NCBI GenBank assembly: GCA_035403225.1
Contig: DAONET010000002.1
Location: 102,204-166,203 of the forward strand
DNA from: DAIRDK01 sp035403225
Lineage (GTDB): Bacteria; Bacteroidota; Bacteroidia; Bacteroidales; FEN-979
Direction of reading: 5' to 3'
Length of the DNA stretch: 64,000 bases
The notes beneath the pieces are model-generated. The model was not told where the DNA came from, did not search any database, and saw only the letters and a program-made list of their open reading frames with translations. The position numbers and the translations under genes were made by a program. Positions 6,991 to 13,762 of this stretch are shown here, in pieces; within the stretch, counting starts at the first letter, position 1; every line of letters starts with the position of its first letter.

Positions 6991-7485
6991 ATGAACGCTT
7001 CTGATAAAAGAAAACCAATATCAGCGATCCTTAACATCACCTTTATCGGGCTGGGCCTCGTGGCCCTGGTCTTGTTGTTCGTTTTCAAAGGCAGTCTGAA
7101 TACCGTTGTTACAAAAACCATCAAAGCACAGGCCGGTGAAGAGCTTCAAAACCATGTTGCCATGTATGTTGATTCTGCGTTCAATTACCGGCAGAACGGG
7201 GAAGGCTTCCGGATAACATTCCTTGAATTTGGTGCTAAAGGTTGCAGTGCTTGCAAAATGATGGAAAAGGAGATGGAGAAAGTGAAAAACAATCATCCGG
7301 ATGAAGTCAGGGTGACTTTTGTCAATGTTTTGATGCCTGCTGGTCAGGATCTGATGAAATATTACGGAATTGCCTCCATCCCGACACAGGTACTTTTGGA
7401 TGATGCTGGTCACGAGGTTTTCAGGCATACTGGATATTTTTCATCAGATGATCTGGATAAAGAGTTTTTAAAAATCAACCCATAA
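6991..7485 (+). CDS. Membrane-anchored periplasmic thioredoxin
   Basis: A 164-residue protein with one N-terminal hydrophobic segment (about residues 13-32, uncleaved anchor or signal) followed by a thioredoxin-like domain with active site CSACKMM (about residues 84-90) and the cis-proline stretch IASIPTQVLLDD. It would face the periplasm, anchored in the inner membrane, and act as thiol reductant or oxidant. It lies 35 bases after the third DGC gene with no evident promoter, so it belongs to block B and may bridge the cytoplasmic redox module and the envelope proteins that follow. Confidence 0.85.
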   Translation: MNASDKRKPISAILNITFIGLGLVALVLLFVFKGSLNTVVTKTIKAQAGEELQNHVAMYVDSAFNYRQNGEGFRITFLEFGAKGCSACKMMEKEMEKVKNNHPDEVRVTFVNVLMPAGQDLMKYYGIASIPTQVLLDDAGHEVFRHTGYFSSDDLDKEFLKINP

Positions 7486-7494
7486 AAAATTCGT

Positions 7495-7854
7495 ATGAAA
7501 AATTTCCACCTGCTTTGGATTCTTACCGCATTTCTCCTTTGGTCTTGCGCTGAAAAAGATAATACCCAACCATCCGAAGAAATAAAAATTAACAGCCTGA
7601 CAGCATCGGAAAACCCCGTCAAAGCCTGGGACACGGCGGTAATCACGGTAGAAGCTACCGGCGACAACCTCCAATACAGATGGGAAGCAAACCACGGTAA
7701 TTTCAGGGGAGGCGGTAAACAAATCAGATATGCTGCAGGTGAATGTTGTGTTGGTCTCAACACGATCACCTGCACGGTTTCTAATAGCTCGGGTAAGGTA
7801 TCCGATACCATTATGATCCGTGTTACATCCTATTTCGATCCAAAAAACAAATAG
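7495..7854 (+). CDS. Small lipoprotein with Ig/PKD-like domain
   Basis: This 119-residue protein has a clear lipobox (LLWSC, Cys18) after a 17-residue signal peptide, so it is a lipoprotein. The mature part looks like a single immunoglobulin/PKD-type beta-sandwich (VITVEATGDNLQYRWEAN, then TCTVSNSSGKVSDTIMI). Two cysteines (AAGECCVGLN) lie within the fold. It sits between the membrane thioredoxin and the outer-membrane barrel with gaps of 9 and 3 bases. It is probably a structural or docking subunit of an envelope complex; the function is unknown. Confidence 0.75.
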   Translation: MKNFHLLWILTAFLLWSCAEKDNTQPSEEIKINSLTASENPVKAWDTAVITVEATGDNLQYRWEANHGNFRGGGKQIRYAAGECCVGLNTITCTVSNSSGKVSDTIMIRVTSYFDPKNK

Positions 7855-7857
7855 TAC

Positions 7858-8847
7858 ATGCTGAAATTAAACGCATTTCTGATCAGTTCATCGTTGCTGT
7901 TTTTTATTATCGCGGATAAAACCTCCGCTCAATGTTGCTCTTCGGGGAATCCTTTTATCAGCGATGCAGAGCATCCTGCCCTGCAATCACAGGTGCTGAC
8001 CTCTTCTCTGACGTACCGTTATGGCCATTCCTCCCAATACTTTTCCGGGGATTCACGATTTTCCGACCTTCCATTCAAGGAGACTTCTTATAGCAATTAC
8101 GCGGATTTCCAAGTTGGCTATGGAATCACCAATTGGTTGACTGTACAAGCCGGCATAGGCTACTTTTTCAATAAAACCCTGACCACATCCGGACTGGAAC
8201 CTTATAAGGGTTTTGGATTAGGTGATGCGGAACTGTATTTGAAATTCAATGCTTATACAAATCCTGAAAAAAGATTTTCAATCTCACCTTCACTGGGTGT
8301 GAAATTCCCCATCGGTGTTTTTGATCAGGAAGCAGATCATGTACAATTACCCATCACGGTCCAGCCATCATCGGGAAGCTATAAATACACCGGGAATGTG
8401 TTTATTTTAAAAGGCATCGGCAGAAAAATGGCTTTCGCTGCATTCCTTGCCTATGAATATTCACAACTCATTGAGTCGGACAATTTCTACTATAAGTACG
8501 GTGATCAATGGATTGGCGCCGTGTACTTCAACTTCCAGGCATGGAAACGGCTTGGGGCAGATATTCAGTTCCGGAATGAATACAGGGCCAAATCCACGCG
8601 TGAACATAACGAAATCGTAGATGCTACGGGCTACAACGTGATCTTCTTCACTCCTCAGTTGACCTGGGCTTTTAAGCACAACTGGTATCTTTCAGCGTAC
8701 TCCGACATCCCCATATACAAATACTACAATGGTATCCAAATGTCATTCGGGTATTCATTTTCAGTTCGTTTGACAAAAAAGATCGATTTTATTGCGCTGA
8801 AAGCATACCAAAAATCAAAAAATTATGACGTATTATTACGTCAATAA
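7858..8847 (+). CDS. Outer-membrane beta-barrel protein
   Basis: A 329-residue protein with a signal peptide (cleavage probably after TSAQ, about residue 25). The mature form begins with a vicinal cysteine pair (CCSSGNP). The rest shows alternating hydrophobic/aromatic strands typical of a Bacteroidota outer-membrane barrel (for example YRYGHSSQYF, FGLGDAELYLKFNAY, LGADIQFRNEYR, LSAYSDIPIYKYY). It is not TonB-dependent: length and plug features are missing. It is the last gene of block B. Its coding end contains the operator of block C (8826-8843). Passive export or sensing is possible; the substrate is unknown. Confidence 0.7.
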   Translation: MLKLNAFLISSSLLFFIIADKTSAQCCSSGNPFISDAEHPALQSQVLTSSLTYRYGHSSQYFSGDSRFSDLPFKETSYSNYADFQVGYGITNWLTVQAGIGYFFNKTLTTSGLEPYKGFGLGDAELYLKFNAYTNPEKRFSISPSLGVKFPIGVFDQEADHVQLPITVQPSSGSYKYTGNVFILKGIGRKMAFAAFLAYEYSQLIESDNFYYKYGDQWIGAVYFNFQAWKRLGADIQFRNEYRAKSTREHNEIVDATGYNVIFFTPQLTWAFKHNWYLSAYSDIPIYKYYNGIQMSFGYSFSVRLTKKIDFIALKAYQKSKNYDVLLRQ

Positions 8848-8871
8848 AGATTATAACGTATATTTGCGTCA
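8826..8871 (+). promoter_or_regulatory. Block C promoter with tandem operator sites B1 and B2
   Basis: Two inverted repeats of one design lie 28 bases apart: TGACGT-N6-ACGTCA (8826-8843, perfect) and TAACGT-N6-GCGTCA (8854-8871, imperfect). The second overlaps a -7 element TATATTTG (8859-8866), 23 bases before the start codon at 8889. The first overlaps the last codons of the outer-membrane gene. The half-site geometry CGT-N6-ACG equals that of the arsR promoter, so the ArsR at 11547 is the best candidate repressor. Confidence 0.65.
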
Positions 8872-8888
8872 AATCAAATTCAAGAGAG

Positions 8889-9632
8889 ATGAAAAAATTT
8901 TTTGTTTTGATGTTGTTCCTGTCATTCCTGCCAGGCACACTTCTCCTTTCAGCACAGACCTCCCAGGAGTTGTTGAAAGCCCAAAAGTCGGGAAAAACAG
9001 TTTTCCTGGTTGCCTACACATCGAAAGGCGCTGAACTTGATAAGGCTGTTGCCATTGCAAAATCAGCTAATCAAAAAGTCCCTTCCGCAACGACCGTTGT
9101 GACCATGAATGCAAGCGATGCCGGCAACAAAGATCTTGTCACAAAATTCCGAATAAGTGGTGCTCCTTTACCCTTAATCCTGGTTTTGGATAAGAATGGA
9201 ACAGCCGCAGGCGGGATCATTCTAAAAGAGGCCACTGCAGAGAAATTGGTAGATATGATACCATCACCAAAAACTTCTGAACTTCTGAAAGGATTGGCAG
9301 ATGGAAAATCAGTATATATAGTGGTTTACAAGGAAAGCATGACTTCGAAAAAAGAAATCATGAATAACTGTGCCACGGCCTGTTCCAAAATGAAGAATAC
9401 AAGTATTACCATTCAGGTCAACGCCGATGACAAGAAGGAAACCAAACTATTACGCACCTTAAAGTATGATAATACGGCGACGCAACCTGTTACCTATGTG
9501 GTGAATTCATCGGGCCAGTTGACAGATACATATAATGGCATGACCAATGTGACCAGCCTGATAGGTTCAGCCCAAAAAGTGATCAAAAGTTCCTGTTGCC
9601 CGGGAGGCTCAAAAACCGGTGTTTGTAAATAA
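8889..9632 (+). CDS. Secreted twin thioredoxin-fold protein with Cys-rich tail
   Basis: This 247-residue protein has a signal peptide (about residues 1-23) and two consecutive similar domains: SQELLKAQKSGKTVFLVAYT and SELLKGLADGKSVYIVVYK start each repeat. Each domain resembles a thioredoxin fold but lacks a CxxC active site. Free cysteines appear in NNCATACSKM of the second repeat, and the protein ends in SCCPGGSKTGVCK, a likely metal-binding tail. It is the first gene of the hgcAB-containing operon, directly behind the tandem operator. A periplasmic metal(loid) buffer or carrier is a reasonable guess, not established. Confidence 0.7.
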   Translation: MKKFFVLMLFLSFLPGTLLLSAQTSQELLKAQKSGKTVFLVAYTSKGAELDKAVAIAKSANQKVPSATTVVTMNASDAGNKDLVTKFRISGAPLPLILVLDKNGTAAGGIILKEATAEKLVDMIPSPKTSELLKGLADGKSVYIVVYKESMTSKKEIMNNCATACSKMKNTSITIQVNADDKKETKLLRTLKYDNTATQPVTYVVNSSGQLTDTYNGMTNVTSLIGSAQKVIKSSCCPGGSKTGVCK

Positions 9633-9643
9633 TCCCTTTGATC

Positions 9644-10864
9644 ATGACACTTTTTAAACTGGTTTGTATTGAACTCTGGAAACGAAAATCCCAGCTGATT
9701 ACCGGGCTTCTGGCCATAACCCTTGGTATTGCAGTCATTGTAGGCATACAGAGCGTTGCTGTTGTTTCTGAACAAAACGTAGCAAAAAACCTCGATAATC
9801 TCGGGGCAAATATTCTGATTCTTCCACAGGCTGCAAGCATAGACGATTATTACACGGCTGATATTGATGCGCCAACTTTGCCAATGGATTATGTTGAGCG
9901 GATACTGTCTTCCACCATTGCCGGTGTCGATAATATGTCACCAAAACTAACCCGAAGAATCAAAGTAAAAGGTCAGACCGTCGTACTTACCGGGATACTT
10001 CCCAAAAGCGAAATTGCTTCCAAACCCCTTTGGCAATCCTCCGGTTTACTGGGAAAACAACTTACCACTGAATGCTCTCCCAACCAAACAGTCAATGAAT
10101 CTCACGGGATGGAGGATGAAAGGTTGCAACGGAAGGCCATCGATACCCTTTACAGTGAGAATTGCCTCGCAGGATCACAGGTTGCCAAGAAACTAAACCT
10201 TTCCGTTAACAACAAAATTACTATACTCGGAAAGTCTTTTACGGTGGCGAAGATACTTCCGGAAACAGGGACAGTGGATGATGACAGAATTTTTGCCAAC
10301 CTGAAAGATGTGCAAAATCTTTTAAAGATCGAAAACCAGGTATCGGCCATTGAAATCATGGGGTGCTGTCATGCAATTTCAGAAGGATTGCTCAGCCAAC
10401 TCAGAAACATTCTGCCGGATACAAGAGTGACATCAATAAACCAGATTGTATCTACCCAAATCGAAACGAATCAGTTGATGAAAAAAATCACCCTGGTCAT
10501 GCTGATCATCATCTTCTTCGTTGGAGGAATTTCTATCGGGAACTTTATCTGGGCGAATGTCAACGAACGGAAAAAGGAAATCGGAATCCTTCGAATGATC
10601 GGTGCAAACCATTGGACGATTTATAGTCTTTTCCTTTATAAAGCCGTTTTCCTGGGTATTGTCGGGGGAATTCTCGGATATCTTTTGGGAACACTGGCAG
10701 GAGTGATTCTGGGGCCTTACTTTGCAGGAATCAATGTGCAACCCGTGGCAATCTATTTCCTTTACTCTATTTTGCTATCCGTCATCATTGCGATAGCCGG
10801 GTCTGTTTTACCTACTTGTCTTGCTGCAAGGATCGACCCCCATTTAAATTTACAAGAAGATTAA
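9644..10864 (+). CDS. FtsX/MacB-type ABC transporter permease
   Basis: Start taken at ATG 9644 rather than the TTG two codons earlier. The 406-residue protein has the MacB/FtsX layout: one N-terminal membrane helix (about 18-42), a large periplasmic domain, and three C-terminal helices (about 284-304, 330-355, 365-393) with the NERKKEIGILRMIGA motif. Unusually for this family, the periplasmic domain carries four cysteines (about 144, 174, 241 and 242, the last two vicinal in MGCCHAI). With the ATPase that follows by 2 bases it forms a complete transporter. Transport or mechanotransmission of a thiol-bound metal is inferred from the cysteines and context. Confidence 0.85.
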   Translation: MTLFKLVCIELWKRKSQLITGLLAITLGIAVIVGIQSVAVVSEQNVAKNLDNLGANILILPQAASIDDYYTADIDAPTLPMDYVERILSSTIAGVDNMSPKLTRRIKVKGQTVVLTGILPKSEIASKPLWQSSGLLGKQLTTECSPNQTVNESHGMEDERLQRKAIDTLYSENCLAGSQVAKKLNLSVNNKITILGKSFTVAKILPETGTVDDDRIFANLKDVQNLLKIENQVSAIEIMGCCHAISEGLLSQLRNILPDTRVTSINQIVSTQIETNQLMKKITLVMLIIIFFVGGISIGNFIWANVNERKKEIGILRMIGANHWTIYSLFLYKAVFLGIVGGILGYLLGTLAGVILGPYFAGINVQPVAIYFLYSILLSVIIAIAGSVLPTCLAARIDPHLNLQED

Positions 10865-10866
10865 TC

Positions 10867-11544
10867 ATGATGATACAGGTAGAAAAAATATTCAAGCGGT
10901 ATAATCATAATAGTAAGACTATCAATGCTCTGGACGGGGTATCGTTTCAGATCAACCAAAGTGATTTTGTCACCGTGACCGGCCCTTCCGGATCTGGTAA
11001 AAGCACTTTACTACTGTCTCTTTTTGGGTTGATACGGATAAGTTCCGGCTCCATTCAGTTTAATGATCGCCGGATTGATGATCTGCCGGATAGGGAACTT
11101 GCCCTGATCAGAAAAAAAGATGTGGGGTATGTCCTCCAGAGTTTTGCTTTGATCCCGTACCTGACAACCATCCAAAACGTAATGATCCCACTGGCATTGG
11201 GAAGGATCCGGAAAAAAGAACAGTTCGACCGTGCATCAGAGATCCTTGAATATGTGGGCCTCTCCGATCGTATGGACCATCTGCCGGGAGAACTGTCTGC
11301 AGGCCAGCAACAAAGGGTTGCCATCGCCAGGGCGATTGTCCACCATCCAAAGGTCATTCTTGCTGATGAACCAACCGGAAATCTTGATCCTTTCTTGTCG
11401 GTAGAGATATTGGAATTTCTGAAAAAAATCAATGAGGAAAATAAAATCACGGTGATGATGGTGACCCATAGCCCTGTCGCAGCACAATACGGAACCGTGA
11501 AACTTCATCTTCAGAATGGTAAAATAATGAATAATAACCGGTAA
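10867..11544 (+). CDS. MacB/LolD-type ABC transporter ATP-binding protein
   Basis: Start chosen at ATG 10867; an upstream in-frame alternative lies inside the permease gene. The protein of about 225 residues has Walker A GPSGSGKST, Q-loop VLQSFALIPYLT, signature LSAGQQQRVAIARA, Walker B VILADEPTGNLD and the H-loop MVTHSP. It is the cytoplasmic motor of the preceding permease and starts 2 bases after it. No adjacent membrane-fusion protein is encoded, unlike typical MacAB systems; the secreted protein at 8889 may take that place. Confidence 0.92.
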   Translation: MMIQVEKIFKRYNHNSKTINALDGVSFQINQSDFVTVTGPSGSGKSTLLLSLFGLIRISSGSIQFNDRRIDDLPDRELALIRKKDVGYVLQSFALIPYLTTIQNVMIPLALGRIRKKEQFDRASEILEYVGLSDRMDHLPGELSAGQQQRVAIARAIVHHPKVILADEPTGNLDPFLSVEILEFLKKINEENKITVMMVTHSPVAAQYGTVKLHLQNGKIMNNNR

Positions 11545-11546
11545 AA

Positions 11547-11882
11547 ATGGCTTACGCAAAAACAGAATTGTTCGATAAGAAATTATCCTCCGATGCATCC
11601 TTATTCAAATCGCTGGCGCATCCCGCACGATTGGCAATATTGAAATACCTTGCTGAAACCCGGGTTTGTATTACTGGCGATATTTCAGATAAATTGCCTT
11701 TGAGCCGGACAACCATTGTCCAGCACTTGAAAGAGTTGAAAAAAGTCGGGCTAATTCAGGGACAAGTTGATGGTGCAAAAGTGAATTATTGTCTTGATAA
11801 TAAAAAAGTGTGTGAGGCTTATTCCGCTATACGGGAATTCTTCGATACCATCAATGTCCCAAACAACGGGAATTGTAAATAA
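11547..11882 (+). CDS. Second ArsR-family repressor
   Basis: This 111-residue winged-helix protein is a clear paralog of the ArsR at 2349: FKSLAHPARLAILKYLAE, then LSRTTIVQHLKELKKVGLIQGQV. It has a single cysteine before the recognition helix (TRVCITGD) instead of the vicinal pair, Cys in NYCLDNKKVCEA, and a C-terminal NNGNCK. It starts 2 bases after the ATPase and 14 bases before arsC. It probably controls the tandem operator at 8826-8871 and hence its own operon. A different Cys set from its paralog suggests a different inducer spectrum. Confidence 0.9.
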   Translation: MAYAKTELFDKKLSSDASLFKSLAHPARLAILKYLAETRVCITGDISDKLPLSRTTIVQHLKELKKVGLIQGQVDGAKVNYCLDNKKVCEAYSAIREFFDTINVPNNGNCK

Positions 11883-11896
11883 TCTTTCTGACAACC

Positions 11897-12307
11897 ATGA
11901 AAATCCTGATCATTTGTACCGGAAATTCATGCCGAAGCCAGATGGCTGAAGGTTTTTTGAAATCCCTGAATCCTTCCATGCAGGTTTTTTCTGCAGGTAC
12001 CCTCCCTGAAAAACAGGTCAGTCCTTATGCCGTAGAGGTCATGAAAGAAATCGGAATAGATATTTCCCGGAACAGGCCCAAAAAGGTGGATCTGTTTCTT
12101 GACGATTCTTTTGATTATGTGATCACCGTATGCGATTCGGCGAAAGAAACCTGCCCGTTGTTCATCGGGAAAGTGAAAAACAGACGTCACATGGGTTTTG
12201 AAGATCCGGCGGATGCCCGGGGGACAAAAGAAGAAATTCTTGCCGTCTATCGCCGTGTCAGAGATCAGATCAGAGAAGAATTCAGGGCTTTTTACGATAC
12301 CTTGTAA
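11897..12307 (+). CDS. arsC: Arsenate reductase, thioredoxin-coupled (LMW-PTPase type)
   Basis: This 136-residue enzyme has the phosphatase-like P-loop CTGNSCRSQ (Cys7-Arg13) and the resolving pair Cys79 and Cys86 (CDSAKETC). That equals the Cys10/Cys82/Cys89 triad of the thioredoxin-linked ArsC family with a constant offset of three. It reduces As(V) to As(III) in the cytoplasm; Acr3, encoded about 1.5 kb downstream in the same operon, would export the arsenite. It is placed between the second arsR and hgcA with short gaps (14 and 16 bases). Confidence 0.95.
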   Translation: MKILIICTGNSCRSQMAEGFLKSLNPSMQVFSAGTLPEKQVSPYAVEVMKEIGIDISRNRPKKVDLFLDDSFDYVITVCDSAKETCPLFIGKVKNRRHMGFEDPADARGTKEEILAVYRRVRDQIREEFRAFYDTL

Positions 12308-12323
12308 ATAATCACTTCAGATA

Positions 12324-13445
12324 ATGGTAAAAATCAGTAAAAAACCGGCTTGTGATTGCGGATGCAACGGTGATGGAGCATCTCCATCCGAAAAAAAACA
12401 TCCCGGATTACAACCTGATTTCATAATTGGCTCATATCCATCTGGCGAAAAATCCGTTCCTCTGGTTTCAACAACATGGAGCCGGACCGATCGGCTGAGC
12501 GCGTTGAAAGTCCGGTGGTCCATCGGCAGAATGCATTATAAAGTCGATCCGGGAATTTATGCAGTCGGGAAACCCGGCGATCAATCGCTTGTTTTTGTGA
12601 CCGCCAATTATAAGTTGAGTTTTGATCACCTCAGAAGAGGGCTCGACGGACTCGACGCCTGGATCCTGGTCCTTGACACGAAAGGGATTAATGTTTGGTG
12701 CGCTGCCGGGAAAGGGACATTCGGCACCAAAGAACTGGTGCGCCGCATCCGGATCCATCACCTGGCCGACCTGGTCACTCACCGGAGAATCATCCTGCCG
12801 CAACTGAGCGCTACGGGAGTTGCCGCTCATGAAGTGAAAAAAATGACGGGTTTTTCGGTTACCTATGGCCCGGTGAGAGCCGTCGACATCAAGGCGTTCC
12901 TTGATTCCGGCCTGAAAGCCGGCGAAAGAATGAGAACCGTTACTTTTTCGTTGGCAGACCGCCTGAAACTGATCCCCGTCGATATCTTTTACGCAAAATA
13001 TTACCTCCTCCTTATCCCGGCCCTGTTTTTCCTCCTTTCGGGTCTCAACCCCCATGGGTATTCCATCGAAATGGCCGTTGAAACCGGGAGCAGATCCATA
13101 CTCAATTTATTTGCCGGTTACCTTTCCGGATGCGCTCTTACCCCCATCCTCCTGCCCTGGATCCCGTTCAGAAGGTTTTCGCTGAAAGGATTACTGGTCG
13201 GCTGGTTAGTCGCACTCTTCCTGATGGGGGCAGGCACCTTGGGAAATAACGCGGTCGAGATCGGTTCCTGGTTCCTGATCATGGGAGGACTATCTTCTTT
13301 CATGGCCATGAATTTTACTGGTTCGTCTACCTTCACATCCCTATCCGGAGTTCAAAAAGAAATGAAAACGGCCATTCCTGTTCAGATTACGATGACGGCT
13401 CTGGGACTGGCAGGATGGATATTCACCAGATTTATTATCCTATGA
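12324..13445 (+). CDS. hgcA: HgcA, corrinoid protein of mercury methylation
   Basis: The 373-residue protein contains the HgcA cap-helix hallmark NVWCAAGKGTFGT at residues 123-135. Cys126 is the residue that in HgcA coordinates the corrinoid cobalt and allows methyl transfer to Hg(II). The corrinoid-binding domain (to about 215) is followed by about five membrane helices (225-240, 258-280, 287-304, 312-330, 352-372), the HgcA architecture. The stop overlaps the hgcB start (ATGA at 13442). An N-terminal stretch with a CDCGC cluster (Cys10, 12, 14) looks like an extra metal-binding extension. Methylmercury formation also needs HgcB. Identification is strong from the motif plus the gene pair. 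Confidence 0.95.
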   Translation: MVKISKKPACDCGCNGDGASPSEKKHPGLQPDFIIGSYPSGEKSVPLVSTTWSRTDRLSALKVRWSIGRMHYKVDPGIYAVGKPGDQSLVFVTANYKLSFDHLRRGLDGLDAWILVLDTKGINVWCAAGKGTFGTKELVRRIRIHHLADLVTHRRIILPQLSATGVAAHEVKKMTGFSVTYGPVRAVDIKAFLDSGLKAGERMRTVTFSLADRLKLIPVDIFYAKYYLLLIPALFFLLSGLNPHGYSIEMAVETGSRSILNLFAGYLSGCALTPILLPWIPFRRFSLKGLLVGWLVALFLMGAGTLGNNAVEIGSWFLIMGGLSSFMAMNFTGSSTFTSLSGVQKEMKTAIPVQITMTALGLAGWIFTRFIIL

Positions 13446-13741
13446 AAGAATTCATTTATTTACCCGACGTAGTCACCCTGGAACTTGACAGGGAGAAATG
13501 CAACGGTTGCCGGATGTGCCTGACGGTATGTCCCCACGCTGTATTTGAAATAAAAGATAAGAAGGCGGTGATCCGTCATAAAGATCAATGTATGGAATGC
13601 GGGGCATGTGCCAAAAACTGCCCGCAGGAGGCCATTACCGTCAGATCCGGTGTAGGGTGTGCAGCCGGGATCCTCAATGGAATACTCCGCGGTACTGAAC
13701 CGACATGCGATTGCAGTAAGGATAGCGGAAGTTGTTGTTGA
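13442..13741 (+). CDS. hgcB: HgcB, ferredoxin partner of HgcA
   Basis: The start is the ATG at 13442 that overlaps the hgcA stop. The 99-residue protein has two CxxCxxCxxxC motifs (Cys20/23/26/30 and Cys50/53/56/60) for two [4Fe-4S] clusters. A conserved lone Cys73 lies in GVGCAAG, and the C-terminus ends in a vicinal Cys98-Cys99 pair; both features are typical of HgcB. Cys73 and the terminal pair are thought to handle Hg(II), and the clusters reduce the HgcA corrinoid. An additional CDC (Cys89, Cys91) precedes the terminal pair, giving four tail cysteines. Confidence 0.95.
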   Translation: MKEFIYLPDVVTLELDREKCNGCRMCLTVCPHAVFEIKDKKAVIRHKDQCMECGACAKNCPQEAITVRSGVGCAAGILNGILRGTEPTCDCSKDSGSCC

Positions 13742-13762
13742 ATCTCAAATCTTCAGATCGAT

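Noticed and set aside
12324..13445. CdhD-type corrinoid protein of the acetyl-CoA pathway
   Set aside because: The C-terminal membrane helices, the exact NVWCAAGK motif and the adjacent HgcB with a terminal Cys pair are specific to HgcA.
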